Origin: Orbilia blumenaviensis
Taxonomy: Eukaryota > Ascomycota > Orbiliomycetes > Orbiliales > Orbiliaceae
Assembly (NCBI GenBank): GCA_036872755.1
Contig: JAVHNS010000014.1
Coordinates: 496,001-560,000 of the forward strand
Direction: 5' to 3'
Length of the DNA: 64,000 nt
Shown: in pieces, positions 25,102-38,455 of the stretch
Position numbering within the stretch: position 1 is the stretch's first letter
Layout: each line of letters starts with the position of its first letter
Notes under the pieces: generated by a model
What the model was told of the DNA's origin: nothing
Database searches by the model: none
Seen by the model: only the letters and a program-made list of their open reading frames with translations
Position numbers and translations under genes: made by a program

Positions 25102-25164
25102 GATGAGGATGAGGATGAGGATGAGGATGAGGATGAGGAAGACGAAAGCTCAGATGAAGACTAA
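23748..25164 (+). CDS. F-box protein with polyacidic C-terminal tail, 445 aa
   Basis: Two exons, 23748-23983 and 24063-25164. The intron is 79 nt: GTATAT donor, ATTCTAATC branch-like sequence and GATAG acceptor. It was chosen because it is the only canonical pair here that restores the frame (phase 2, codon CG|C). An F-box lies at about residues 10-48 (LPTEIYYCILPYLEREDLAAFARCARFC as a pattern). Residues 80-380 resemble the loosely LRR-like substrate regions of fungal F-box proteins, with repeated LxxLxI/LTI steps. The last ~40 residues are almost pure Asp/Glu, encoded by a GAGGAC/GATGAG microsatellite. Likely an SCF substrate receptor; the target is unknown. Confidence 0.75.
25066..25140 (+). 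repeat. In-frame GAGGAC / GATGAG microsatellite
   Basis: Two adjoining hexanucleotide tracts, (GAGGAC)n then (GATGAG)n, encode Glu-Asp alternation at the C-terminus of the F-box protein. Expansion or contraction in six-base steps would change tail length without shifting frame. Confidence 0.8.
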
Positions 25165-25870
25165 ATCGATTGCGCTCATGCATACGCGTCGATCGATGCG
25201 AGGCCATGAATCGAACTTTCCACTCCAACAAAATATAATAATATTCGGACATGTCGAATCTATTCAAAACCAGCCCGAAAAACGTTGTAAACTAATACAA
25301 GAATCGAATGTTATATTTGCATACAGCACCCTAATTAGCCAAATTTATAAGTCTTGGAACATAAAATCCAGAATCTTACATTCTGTATACTATAGTTATA
25401 GGGAAATACCAAGGGCCAATATCGTTGGAAAGTAGAAAGTATAAAGCATAAAACGTGGAAGTATTTGGTCAACTAGACTTCACAGCTAGTACTTGTGGCA
25501 TTTGAGGCGGCCTTTCGAAAGCGGAAATTGCCAAGAACGGAAAGGCCAAGCAGAATTACCGAAAGCAGAAATTTGAATTAATTTTTAACGCCGGCTTGAT
25601 TTCAAATGCAGGCCAACTGCAACCTCAACGAGCTAACTGGCTCTTCCCTCCTTCGACACCATCGTCCGTTCTCCTTTTCCCATCGCGATTGCAAGGTCGA
25701 TAGCTTCAGCATCTGCATTCATCGATACCTGCATCCTCGAATCCTATCCGATACTACTCCAGACGCAAATTTTATCAGCCTCGCCGGAACAAAATACGGA
25801 CCCGGATTTTTGGTCGCTAACCGCCGTAGCCGCTCTATCGTCCCAAATCCACGGTTCCTTCATCGCCACC
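25165..25870. other. Intergenic between F-box gene and Hsm3-like gene
   Basis: AT-rich 3' flank up to about 25.45 kb, then mixed sequence with a pyrimidine-rich stretch near 25640-25690. The ORF at 25606-25887 overlaps the next gene's start in another frame and has no features, so it is probably leader sequence. Confidence 0.4.
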
Positions 25871-27648
25871 ATGGCAGGAATGCCTGATACCGCGAAGTCT
25901 CTCCAGACGCACCTTGAAGGCTTCACAAATGCTACAGATCTGGACGTCAAACTTGTTGACACCTTCCGATTACAGCTAAATGGTGGGTCCCGACCGCTAC
26001 CCCGTCTTTACCCCTCCTTATCGATAACTATGGACCTCACAGGGGTGGTGGCTAACTGATCTAAACAGAGGAAAGTCGCAAGGCTGCTCTCCCAATCTTT
26101 CTTCCGCTTCTCACAAAGACCCTCCCGCTCACCAGTAGCCCCCAGCCGCTATGCGCCCTTCTCATATCGCTCCTGGAGCCTATTCGGTTCAGCGAGCTGC
26201 TAACATTGACAACACCAGCGGAAATTCTCCCGACTCTCACCTTCCCTAATGCTCACATCCAGCTTATGGGGCTTAGGTTGCTCCAGAAGTCCACCGCATC
26301 GCCATCTGAGGCTCGTTCCCTTGCTAGTCATCCAGAGCTCGTCGCTTCAATAGTCAATCTCTCGCTTGTAGCTTCGAACACGGAGGTTGCCGATTTCGCC
26401 GCCAGAACTCTTCTTGAACTGTTGTCTATTGATAAAGTCGGCCCTAGTGGCGTCGGTGAGGGTTTGATTTGGCGTCGTGTCTTTAGTGATAAGGATATCT
26501 ACCAGTCTTTCTTCGACAACTGCTCATGGAGGAATAAGTCCGCTTCCATGTCCAGGGCTGAGAAGACACTTGCGCAGGCCCGTTTGCTATCGATGATACC
26601 TAAGATGGCTGGTTTGAACTGGGAAGTCGTTTCCCGCTCACATTTTCCACAGGTGGAAGCTCGGTTTGAGGGCGAAGGCACACTAGATGGCTTGCTCGGG
26701 TTCGCGACGGCGATGGTAGAAATGGAGTTTGACGTGCTAATGTATATGACCGTTATCGAGTTTTACTCTGAATTTCTACTCGTTGGCCCAACAGCTGAAC
26801 GGGGAACGGCTCCTGGGGATAAGATCTATTCTACATCAAAAGGTCTAGAATACCTCATTGCCAACAACCGCCACCAAAGCACGATTGCGCTTTATACCAC
26901 CCCACCAGGTGAACAGTCCGATCAATTTACAGCATCCTTCTTGACCTCTCGGTCAGCTAGTTATATCGCAAATTATGCGAAACACTTCCCGACTCACCTA
27001 CGAGAATCAAAAGATCTGTTACCCAAGATCCTGAAGGCTTTGTCGACATATATTCCCGGTCCTACCGGACAAGGCCCTCATTCTCGAAGCTTACATTTAT
27101 TAGCAAGCCTACCGCCATCCCAGGTTCTACCGATTGTACTAGAAATCCCACTAGCACCTCCGCATCCGGATTATCTCAAGACGCTAGCAACCATCCTGCC
27201 GGCGGATGAGAAACTGTATAGGGAGTATTTACGAAAGAACCCTAGCTTCTACAAGAAATTGGTCGAATACTCTAGTGTCATCGCTCTTAAAGAGAACGCA
27301 CAGGCGAGTTTAAGGATGCTAAAGGGTTTGGCAGGAACAGGCTTTGGGTTAAGAGACATTATCGGAAGTACAATCGTTATGGAATTTTTGGTCACAGTTC
27401 CGCAAAGGGTTAACATTGCGGCCGGAAGAGGCGGTGACGAAGGTAGCGCCTTCGGCATTGCAGTTAGTCGGTGGGAAGTCATGGATGTTGTGGCCAAGGG
27501 AATGGCTGGCGGCGGCACAGAATTCGATAACGCCCGGAGGGTTTGGGGCAAAGTTGTCAACGAACGAGTCCAGGGAGGTGTCTACGGGGCTGGAGCCGGC
27601 GGGCTATTCAACGGCGCCGGAGGGAAGATTGCTTGGGAGGGGATGTAA
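25871..27648 (+). CDS. HSM3: Hsm3/PSMD5-like 26S proteasome assembly chaperone, 563 aa
   Basis: Two exons, 25871-25982 and 26069-27648, with an 86-nt GTGGGT...ACAG intron; the split codon (G|AG) restores Glu. The start ATG has context CCACCATGG. The protein is an all-helical, ARM/HEAT-like repeat chain: LISLLEPIRFSELL, then LRLLQKS, VASIVNLSL and ARTLLELL steps. A GLIWRRVFSDKDIYQSFF segment near 170 matches fungal proteins annotated as Hsm3. Family knowledge: yeast Hsm3 and human PSMD5 (S5b) bind the Rpt1 region and help assemble the proteasome base; Hsm3 was first linked to mismatch-repair phenotypes. The length is somewhat above yeast Hsm3. Cytosolic or nuclear; no signal peptide. Confidence 0.75.
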
Positions 27649-28986
27649 AATTGGAAGAAGAAAAAAAACCACCAACTAGAAAATCAGACGAAGGTCTTAC
27701 GGATACAGTATACCGGCCGTTTTTGGCATTGCATGCCTTTATTTACGAACACGAATACATGAGATGAAGTTTTATCCCTTAGGTTTTTACTTTGGTATTT
27801 CCTTTTTCTCGTTTTGGCAAGGGGAATATGTGTGGCTTTCGAAGGAACGTTTAGCATTTCCATGGAGTTTTTATTCAACTATCTCTTGTCTAGCTATCTC
27901 TTTTTGTTCTTTTTTTTCCGTTGGAACTTTGTAATTCGACTTTCTGAACAGTACACTGGTATCGTACAGTACAGTTACCCTACCTTATTTTCTACCCCCA
28001 TTCCCTCCCTTTTACCTCCAAATATTTTATTATTCATTTCACTGTCATTCTTTTTCGAATACTTGTTACTTTTTTTGTTACTAAAATAGTATAGCCAGGC
28101 TTGGGTTTTTTGGATAGGGCTTCAGGGGGGGAATGGGAGACAGATGGTTTTTTAGGGGTATTATTCCTTTGGTTCATACCTTTTTTTTTTTACAATAGCG
28201 GGCAAAAAAACCAACGAATGCTACTATTCTTACCTACTACTTCCTGACTTACTTTACTTGATTATATTGGTATACCTATATACCGTGCCTTCTGTGGCCA
28301 GTATCGTGATCATGACGATGCGACCTATGGCAATGGGGATTATCTACGATCGTCGTCTGGAAAAGATGTGTAACCATTCCATTGGTTCTGGATTACAGCG
28401 TTGTCCCATGGATATCAATGAAAATTGGTATATCAGGAACGTCATTGTTATAGTAATGACTCGAGGATGGCAAGTTGATTGCGCGACATGATAGTCGTTG
28501 GGCAAGGTATCTACAGCGCGGATTATGAATAAATGGATATCCCAGTACCACATTATTTGATAGACAATCTTATAATTATATTATTGGTGATGCATTAGCC
28601 ATAGCTATGGAAGTTGTATAATTAGATTTGGATACATTGTATGTATGTGTATACGTCAATATCCGAATATCCAACCAATACCCTTGCGATCGCAACTTGC
28701 GAGAGAAAAGGAGAGAACAAGGCAAATACCAGGATAGCGGGACGAAAATCTCCAAAGGATCATCGTCTTTTTTTTTTGGTCTACAGGAACTGGTTTTGTA
28801 GCTACTGCTCAGCAGGTAGGTGTACAGGCAAAAAGATCTATAAAAGACAATCTTAACTTTTGGTCGCAAACGTTTTTTTTCGTGTTCCTGGATCCGAGGT
28901 TTAGATTTAGCCTATATACTTCCCACAGGATCGATATCGATTGGGTGGTTTTTTTTATTCCAGAAACATTCTTTTTTTTTGGAAGT

Positions 28987-29080
28987 CCGGTTTTCTAAGC
29001 CGATCAATCCGTTTCGCGAAAACCGGTAGACGGGTGACGGGTGAAAAAAGAAGGTTTCGCGAAAGCTCGAGTTCACCCGT
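28987..29080. repeat. Nested inverted repeats with two TTTCGCGAAA palindromes
   Basis: Within 94 bases there are two perfect 9-bp inverted pairs: CCGGTTTTC (28987-28995) with GAAAACCGG (29018-29026), and ACGGGTGAA (29037-29045) with TTCACCCGT (29072-29080). There are also two identical perfect palindromes TTTCGCGAAA (29012-29021, 29055-29064). The TTTCGCG core resembles E2F/MBF-type binding sites. No ORF is nearby, so this could be a protein-binding array, a structured RNA or a short element remnant. Confidence 0.6.
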
Positions 29081-29674
29081 TAATTAATCTATAGTAACCT
29101 ATCTTATGCGGAATACGTCACCTGATATCACTTCTTGATATATATATACCTCAAAAGATTGAAAAAAGGAGCATCGATCAGGCATCTAATGTTTGCACAC
29201 TACATGGAGGTTTTCACATCTTTCAAGCTTTTTGCATTTATAAGGTTGCTATATTAAAAGAATTTATTATACCCACTAGCCACCGAGGCGGACATATTAA
29301 CCCTTTCTTGATTGTTTGTTTCGCAGAGCTCACGATACCATCCATCGTCTGAAGGAAATCATTCAAAAAGAAAAGATAAAAAACAGAATATACTACTATA
29401 TTATATATCGTTATCGGTGATATCATTCGCATGAACCCGCTGTCCTGCGCCGAAAAAAAAGTGCAAAAAAATTGATCACATGGAGCACTCGTATACCACC
29501 ATATATGTAATCAATGTAGCATTGGACGGCATCCGTGTTAGGGAAGTTTATACAGAAAGCGGATCTGAAGCGGGGGGTAGTTTGCTATATCTGCCCCCGC
29601 GCTATGATTTCTATGCCGGGTTGTTCAGCCAGACGGCATTTTTTTGTCAGTGATATGGTACTTATGCATGTAGC

Positions 29675-29696
29675 TTTTTTTTTTTTTTTTTTTTTT
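29675..29696 (+). repeat. Poly-T tract (T22)
   Basis: Uninterrupted run of 22 T on the plus strand in gene-free DNA. Confidence 0.9.
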
Positions 29697-32600
29697 GGAC
29701 ATGCTCTTGCGTTATTGTTATCGATAAGTACGGTAAGGTAAGTCAGCGACTAGAGAAAGTTGGGCGAGTGCTACCTTATGATCATCCCGTCTGTTAGTTG
29801 GAAGTAACGATATGGCTCCATCGGTGGCGCCATTCGAAGGTGGGAGTTCTGAATGCGCACACACCACTTTTCCCAAAAAAAGGACTGGCCGACTGACTGC
29901 TGTAGGTACTACGTACATACCGGCATTCAGGTCCATATGTGGGTCCTTTCTTGGCCTTGGCCTTGTCTTTTCCGTCTGTTGTCGTCGTCGTCTTCGTCGA
30001 TTGTTTTTTTCTATTACTATTTTTAAACCAAAATAGCAAAAGAAAAAGTAATTGATTTGAGCCGGCCGGAGGCCTTGCTGAAACCTTTGGACTTGCCGTC
30101 TACGGAGTATCTGCGAAGGCTCGTCCGGGTCAGATGGAATGGAAGGTAATAGTAACCCCCCCGCACGCGCAATTGGTCTCTTCGATCTTGCTTTTGCTGC
30201 TGCTGCTTTTTTTTCTTCTTCTTTTCTTTTCTTCCTTGGCTATTTCCCTGGTCTTCTTGGTTGAAGCGAAGGTTTAGCAAACTATAGCTATTAGGTGAAG
30301 TTGAGCTTTGGGCCGCTGGGGTTCGTGGGGTGGAAAACAATTCCATGTGAATATGTTGGCTTGGCTTTTTAGCTCTCTTTTTCGCTAAGCTAAGGCCGTT
30401 CGACGTCGACGGTTTCAATCCAAGCGAGCGTCGACGAATTCAGGTCCGCCCCAACGGTTCGTTGGGAGGTCTAGAATTATCAGCTAATACGATGGGAATG
30501 AAGAATTTTAACTGGCTAAACGGATTTAACGAAGTAGAAAAACTTCCAAAATTTCAATTCAGCCTCTTTCTTAGCTTCAAAAAAGTTTAGCTTTTTTTGG
30601 TGGAAGACAATTGATGCGATGCAAGTCTCAGACGTAAAAGCTTTCCCGGTTCGCTAGGTTAGTCGTTACGATAAATAGGCGTTTTTTCTTCTACTTCTGC
30701 CTTACTCTGCTGCTGGTTCTTACCTAGACTCGTATGTTTTCCTTTCGCTAATTCGCTCTGACAGGTTGACAGCTCATGCCGGGGGGAGGAGGAGGGTGGA
30801 GATGCAAACGTGCAAATGCATGGTTGATGTCTTTGGTGTACAGAGGACTTCGAAGAAGGTGCAGAACTGCCTGATTGGTCTGGTATATCTCTGCGCGTCA
30901 CTACATACCTACCAAGTAGCTACCTGGGCAGCCATGGTCTTGTAGGTACGGGTTTCAGTCAGCTCGCTTTTTCGCCTCCCATGAAAAGCTAAGTTCCTAG
31001 CTTAATCGCAAGCCGGATATCTGGGAAGTTAAAGTTTTATAACAGCTGATTAAACATGGGGATTGTATATGGATACAAGTGTTGGATATACATATTTGAT
31101 AGCGCTATATAGCGTGATGATGATGACAACAGCCAATGTTTTTTTTTTCTTTCTTTTTTTTCTCTTTCTTTCTTATCTGGTGGCGGCGGACTTTCTGGTT
31201 TAGCTAGCAGTATACTTCTGCAATTGATGTTTTAGGCCAGCTCGGTTTTGCACGTTTGAACGATGGCGATTTGGCTTGGGTATGCCTGGCCTGGCTCGAT
31301 AGCTAGGTAGTTAGCCCTGGTCTGGTGTTGGACATGGCATGGGATAACAACGCCTCGTCGAAAAGTTGGAATACTTGCACAAGTGTATCCGACAACCTAC
31401 TCTTGATCGGACCGGGGGGGCCAATATACATCGATTGATCTTGCAATTGAGGTTTTTGATCAATTTTTTGGAGGTCCGTTGAAACCGAATCTCGTTTCGG
31501 ATATTTTCGGGAGGAGGCGGTGCCTTTTCCCTTTCGCCTATTACTTCGACTGTGATTCAAGCTAATCGGAGTCTTTTTCTTTTGTTTTTCAATTAGTGTA
31601 TAAAACTGAGAAATATTTCGAAACGAATTTGAAGATTACTTAATTAAATGTCCGGATTCAAGGTGTTTTAGGTCTAATAGTATACTAGTAAGATGATTCC
31701 TATACTGACTAACATAATATATGTGACTACCACCACTGTATGTATACATGTACAGCCCTCGGATATAATAGCCTTTAAGAAAAGAAATCTCCACAGAAAA
31801 TTTAGTGTGAATGCTAATTGATATCGTGATACTGGAAATTATAGTAACTAACAATCTGAAAGACAAATCTTCAAATGGAACCTCCCGAACACGCGCCTAA
31901 TCAACTTACTTCCCAATTTACCCCGGATATACCCCGGAGCCGCCGTATCGGAAACCTCTTAGCTCCCCCAAACCACCCCCCTTCTTACTTCCCTCCTTCC
32001 CCAGAACAATATCATGAAATTAATTGCCTTGTATACGAGAACTGGATGTACAGGTTTACCTTGTAGATACATTGGCAGAGGGGGCCTGGTACTTCTTGTA
32101 CGATTCTGTCGGTTGGGACAAAAAACGTGGTCTTGAAGGTTTTGCTTTGCATGCTATTTGGGAGGCTGGGGTTTCATTGCAACCTTGGTTAATTGTCTGG
32201 ACCGGGGATGGACCTGGGGTTATACTGAGATGTCAGACGATTTTTTTATTTTTCTCACCAGTTGTTATTATAATTTTGAATATTTATTATGAAGGGTTTT
32301 GCAACCCATATTAAAAATGGTATTCATTGAGGAAGGTGTTATCGAAGAGGTTGTTTTGCGAGGGGGTTGATATTATTATAGGTGGATTGGAATTTTATAT
32401 TGACAGATGCGTGAGTTGAGGGTTTTTAGGAGAGTGAAAAAAAGAGTGGATGACTGGTATGTGGAAATAACCAGTTTTCGAGTTCAACGGTTTGCCCGTT
32501 TTTTTGGAAATCGAATTTGTTTGAATAACTACTTGCAATTACTACCGACTGCAACTAGGGTGTTTATGTGCATTAGGAATGCTGGATAGAGCATGGCTTT

Positions 32601-33809
32601 GCTTTGTCATTTTTTTTTTTTTTTTGAGTCTGATAATTGAGGAATTTGGAGAATACCGAGCTCTTCGGTGGAAACCTTGTGGTTTGTAGACGTTTACTGG
32701 TTACATCTCCTGGAGTTCCTTATTTCTGCCCATCGACTTCGAAGCATATGGCGTTATAGTCGGGTGATCGATTATTTAAAGATATTCTCTTCTTCTTCTG
32801 TTTTTGGTTCTCAGCTGCACGTTTGGTGGATTATATATTATATATCATGTATAATGCTATGTGAATCGGTTAATCGGAACCGAATGGAACTTGGGGATTA
32901 ATGAGTCCGGTGGACTTTGGCCGTGATATATCATATTAATTACCAACTTTGGATTGCTAAGGAATGCATTTTAGAACGGAACGCTGGAAATGTAGAATAC
33001 CTATTAAGATCGATGTATATGCCTTATATCGTATTAAATCTCGGGGGCTAATATTTTGCAATTTGCAATGATTGGAATTTTTGGAAAAAATTGGGGGGAA
33101 AGGGAATAATGCGCACGTGCGAAAGGTACGAGTTTGTTACGTATATGGTATAAATCCGATTTTTGGTTCTATTTGATTTTCAACTAAAGGTCCCTCGGCC
33201 GGCACGTCGGGGAGTTTCTTTTCTAAATTGTTCGGAATCTAACTCGGATCTGACCTACTAAACCGCCCCCAGGAACGGACCGGATAGAGGAAGGTTGCTT
33301 AGTACTTACTTTACTTGGTTGGTTGGTTTGGTTTCCCCACGTACGTATCTTTCTTAGTTGAGAAGAAAGAGAAAGGCAAAAAAAGACGAAACATCAAATT
33401 GAAACTAACTACTGCCGTCTGATCGACGGATTGACATTTCAAAATGGGAAGTCTTGAGCGACGGACAGACAGCTTGTCAGTTTGTTCGTTCGTCTTGAGT
33501 GATGGTGGCGGTACGTTTCGCCGGAAAAGTCAGGTCAGGTTATAACCGATGATGAAGAAGACGGAGAGACCGCCACGAACCTATCTAGGGATTTTTACTT
33601 AGCCCCGTTAGAGAGTTAGACTACCAAGAGATGTGCCTGGCGTTGGAGGGGGATGTTGCCCTTTTTCTTTTCTTTTCTTTTTTCCGTTTTGTTAGTTGGT
33701 TAGCTGTCCAAACACACGCACACACGTCCCCTAACTAACGAGAATCTCGATCGTCGAAAGACATTCAGGCACAAGTTAAAGAGGTAAGGTAAGGGGATGT
33801 GTCATGATG

Positions 33810-33833
33810 TTTTTTTTTTTTTTTTTTTTTTTT
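33810..33833 (+). repeat. Poly-T tract (T24)
   Basis: Uninterrupted run of 24 T on the plus strand, the longest homopolymer I noticed in the window. Confidence 0.9.
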
Positions 33834-36800
33834 GTGAACGACAGGATCTTTGCGTTTTCAGTGGCACCTTTGTGTGGTGGGAAATTCTTATTTAACGTCA
33901 TTGCCATGGATGAAGGGTTATAAAGGGTGCACCGCCAACAATTGTGGCAGCTGAAACCGGGGGGGATTGGGGGCAGGTCGGGAGATTTGATCGGCAGCGG
34001 ACGTGGGAGGCAACCATTGTAAAAATGACATGGGGGGTTTTATTCGGCGTCGAAAGGGAACTCTGAAGCCGGCCGTAAAACATCATGTCAGGTTAAGCAA
34101 AAAAAAAAAGTGTGGTGGACTTTTTTTTTCTTTGGCGGTGTCTTTGTCCCCCTGTCAGCCGGCTGAAGCACCTTTTGGAGTCTTTCGCTAAGGTCTAGGC
34201 ACAGATTCTCAGTGGTGAAAGTTACCCCTTTAGGATTGAGTGGTTGATGACGAAAGGTTTTGGATTAGTCGACGGGCCAGGAGAAGCGATAGCTGGGCGT
34301 AAAATCAGCGCAAACGAGGGGATCTGAGTGCTAGGTTGACAGCCACAGGAGGGGAAACGTGTTCTGATTAGAGGCGTTAGGTCTAATCAGTTCAATCTTA
34401 CTAGCCGTCCGTTGTAATCATAAGTGAAAAAAAAGTTAGAATTGGAAGTGAGGCAAGGTCAGTTCGATTCGTGTGTGGTTTTTTTCCTTCGGTGTTTGAG
34501 GATAATTCGGCTTTAGGATGCTACCCTGCATGGATTGGATATTTTCAGAAAATGCAAGAATCTTGGGTGCGCAGAAGGGCAAAAAGAAGTGTGTGGGAGG
34601 AATTTTTCTTTTCTTCTGGTTCCTCGATACTTCTGAGATCGGTCGATCAGATGGCGCCTAGTGGTGGCAGCGATACCAATCGAACATGTACTCCGTGTCC
34701 CGAACGTTTCGTCTAAACGCTCTGCACTATCCCCGTTCCGTGACGATTATGTTGTGCGAGCTGTTTTTTCTGGATGCATGGCATGGGGGAACCGATACAT
34801 GCATGAGTTTCCAGAGATGGAATGGAGCTAGAGGGTTTTGCGAAGAGGTTGGGTGCATGCACCTGTGGATATCGCGATATTCCTAGGTCTTTTGATGCTT
34901 GCAGCAATATAGCTGCACAAGCTATGTGATTCTAGGGTCAATTGTGATGATTCCGAAAAGAGGGTATCTGGATGCCTATCGACATGACAATTCCACCTCC
35001 CGCGGAGGGTTTCTGACATGTTGCAATAGCATAGCAACGTTATAAATCCTGTCGAAACAACTTTAGCTTCAGGAGAGGACCAAGACGGAGCAAATAGTCG
35101 CTGTTTACTATAAGGATGAAAAGCCTCACAGCTGTCAGGATGGAATCGATCAACAGGAAATGGCAATTCATGCTATCATCGGTGGGACCGAGTTCGTCTC
35201 GACTTTAGATAGACGTCTTGGGCACGCTTTGGCACACAACCTGCATATTCGTTTTTTTTGTTTCTTTCTTGCATGCTCTTTCTGTCATCGTGTTTATATC
35301 AGGCTTTTGCTCTTATCGTCACAAACTCCGGACAGGCCTAGCTCAACGATGCGATGGCGCACGTTTTTTTTGTCACTCTCGCCAAAGAACAAAAACATCT
35401 CGCCGGATGTTTTTAGCGTGGCGACGCGCAGTTTAAAATGTTTTCGAGCCCATGAAATTTCGAAAAAGCTAGAGCAAGTGTCCTTTGGGGGAAATTTGTT
35501 TCTGACGATGGAGGCGTTCGCAAAGTCCATTTTTGTATGGGCAATTGGGAATTGTCTCCGGAAGAGAATGGGGAATTGAGAAAAATTGCATTTGAAAACA
35601 AAGAAAAGGATATTGATATTGGGGAAGGAGGATGCTCGTGGAAGGGGTGTCAAGTTAATATGTTCCTGACAGGGCTTTCCTTCCTGATAAACCTCGTTTC
35701 TGGTTGTTGATATGTCATCGATACGATAACACTTTGGAATAAATACCTTGAACCTGGGATGCTCCGGGTCACGCATCCTTACTATATCTTAAAAAGATGG
35801 GTAGATACAAGACAAGAAGATCCAGAATTGAATTTGGAAGAGTGAGCAAGATGATTCAATTGGGAAATCGGATGTTTCTTTTCCCACGGGGATTGCCAGC
35901 GGCCTGCCTGCCCGTGCCATACTATGTATGTAGGCCATTGGGGGGAACTTGGCCCGATTCTGTCAATCGGCGGCGGGTCCAATTTTAATTGCCAATCAGT
36001 GCGAATGCCACCCGACTGCGGTTGTAACCCACACTTTTTTTTCTTTCTTGGGGGTGGGGCCGTGGAGGAAGACCTGCAGTGTTTTAGCGTAGTGTCCTGC
36101 TGGATGTACGGGAGTACGGAGTCGTAGTCTGCATTGATTGCATGGCCTGGGAAGCAGCAGTATGTACCTATTAGTGTAGGGTGGGATGCAATATGTCGTA
36201 TGGGGTGAGGAGGAAGAGGATGACTGCGGTTTGAGCAGTCCTGAAGTTACTTACATAGTACTAGTTAGTGCAGAGCGCATATTAGTGGTTGCTTGGTGGT
36301 GCTGCTGTGCTTGGTGGATGTCGTTTTGTGTGAGGCAGCCGGGTCCCCTTTAACCACAGCCATCGCCCTGTCCAACAAATTCCCGGACCTCTAACCACCC
36401 ATCCATCCATCCATTCATCATCATCACCATCATCATCTTCTTCATCACCATCTTTTCCCTCCCCTCCTCCCCCTCTTCTTCCTCCTCCTCCTGTTGCATC
36501 ATTCCACTCGCTCTTGCTGTTGGTATTGTTATTGCTTTTGTGCTTTGCTCTTGGCTATCTACATCGCCATTATCATCCACAACAACCCGTCCAACCTACC
36601 TACCTACTTACCTTCTACCTACGTCCTACCTATCCCTACCGGTCCTACGTAGATGGCTTCCAATACAATGCTTCCTCTTTAGCATCCGGCCAAAGCCCCA
36701 ACAATATTTTTTCCAATTCAATCGCTTCGCTTCTCTGTTTCCCATCGCCTTTTCGAATTTTGAATTTTAAGTATTTTGTTTCTTTCGCCCGGGACGCTTT

Positions 36801-37315
36801 GCCGCAAAGAAAAATAGTCTCTCGCTTTTTTTTTGGCCGTGTTGGGGTTGGATCAGATCGGATCGGATTCAATTTGAAGGGCTCCATACGATATCATACC
36901 ACCACTACAGCGTCAACATCACAAGCTAACAACATCACCCACGACTACCACCATCAATCAACTAACATCGACCACAACTACTACTAATACCACCGTCTGG
37001 CAGGCATAAGCCCCTCCGATTGCCATCCAACCTTTTAACCGTCATTCCGGACTCTAGTAATACAGTGCATATATACATATACAAGATATATAAGTATATA
37101 TTCATCTATACCTATCTACATCTATATATATATATATACACACATACGCCTGTGTGTATACTCACCCAGTCGCTGCCAGGAAACCTCTTTCTCTCTTTTT
37201 AAACTTATTTTCTTTTTTGATAATTGTTTTATTTTAAAAGATCATTTGCTAGTAGTTTACTACTTTCATTATTATTATTATTGTGTTCCGTTGCTGGTTG
37301 GTTGTTTGCTTCCTC

Positions 37316-37316
<1 letters not shown>

Positions 37317-37380
<64 letters not shown>
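37317..37380 (+). repeat. (CAAT)16 microsatellite
   Basis: Sixteen perfect CAAT units (64 bp), followed by imperfect CAAT/GATC units to about 37430. Confidence 0.95.
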
Positions 37381-37384
<4 letters not shown>

Positions 37385-38353
37385 TCAAGCCGGCTAGCCG
37401 TCAATCGATCAATCAATCACTCAATCACTTACTTGTCCAGGCCTTCCCCCTCGCTTGGCTTGGTTTGGTCTGGTTTGGTCTGGTCCGGTCCGGTTTAGTT
37501 TGGTTCCCGAGGTGTGCGTGTGAAGGTGTGAAGGTTCGCTTGCATTTTCCACGACGTCGACTCTTTTCGAATTCGCTCTGGCAACCGCACACGGTGGAAT
37601 TTTCATCCCATCTTTTACATCAACATCCCGCTAGCATTTGCTCGAAAAACTTCCGTTACGACTTGGATCACCTGGGACATATTTGGGACTTGGCGTCTGA
37701 GGCGGAATTCCGACAGGAAACGGGTCAAATCTTACTTGCCGACGACCTTTTTTTTTTTTAAACGTTAACGAACGGTTGCAACCGACAAGGGAGACGAGAC
37801 GTCTTTGTTCTCATCCCTCATCTTCATCCTCATCCCCATCCTAATATTATTAATAACAGTACCTGTCCCCTGCATCTGCAGTACTGTTCCGTATTCAGGA
37901 AAACCGACTCTTTTTTTTCCCTCCTTCTCCCAACGCCACAACTCGGAGACTGGATTCAGCCCAGGCACGACTAAGACCGAAGCCTCCGGGGAAAAAGGGT
38001 TCAGTTCAGTTCCGTTTGGCTTTTGATTGAGGACAGGGCAGGACAGGATAGTACAGGGCAGGACCGAACAGTAGGATAGAAAGCGTGTCGGACGGAACCG
38101 CACAAGGGGAACGATCCAGGAACAGCACCCGGTGAGTAGGCTGATACCCTCCTGCTACACCACACTGTTATGCGTTGGTGGAGTTACCGCATACGGCCGG
38201 CCTTTTCATATTTCCGCCTATTTCTGGCGTACCTGCATTCTCGAGGCTTGGACGATCGCCAGGTCCGATGAGACCAATAATCTCGCTCCAGATCCCTTGA
38301 TTGCTCTCATCCCTCGCTCCCTACGGGGCCGTCTGTTCTTATACTTCTTCTTG

Positions 38354-38455
38354 CATGTTCATGTTCATGTTCATGTACATGTTCATGCTCATATCCATAT
38401 CATATCCATATTCATATTCATATTAATGTTTATGTACATGTACATGTACATGCCA
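38354..38455 (+). repeat. CATGTT/CATATC/CATGTA short tandem repeats
   Basis: Six-base units of the form CATGTT, then CATATC/CATATT, then CATGTA, in imperfect tandem over about 100 bp. Confidence 0.75.

Larger units (their letters stand above)
27649..36350. other. Large gene-free region
   Basis: Nearly 9 kb of AT-rich sequence with no ORF that looks coding. Candidates such as 35294-35776 (minus, 160 codons) and 35160-35579 (plus) overlap one another on opposite strands and show no domain, signal peptide or gene-like composition. Homopolymers are frequent: T22 at 29675-29696 and T24 at 33810-33833. A compact inverted-repeat element sits at 28987-29080. I found no convincing tRNA, snRNA or transposon coding remnant, though non-coding RNAs cannot be excluded by eye. 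Confidence 0.45.

Noticed and set aside
35160..35776. ORFs on both strands (139 and 160 codons) in the gene-free region
   Set aside because: They overlap on opposite strands, lack any recognisable motif, and have no good leader or splice context; chance ORFs are likely in a region of this size.
36514..37761. Plus-strand ORFs of 157 and 171 codons
   Set aside because: They are encoded by CT-rich and CAAT microsatellite DNA, giving poly-Tyr/Thr/His or Ser-Ile-Asn-Gln repeats; probably leader sequence.
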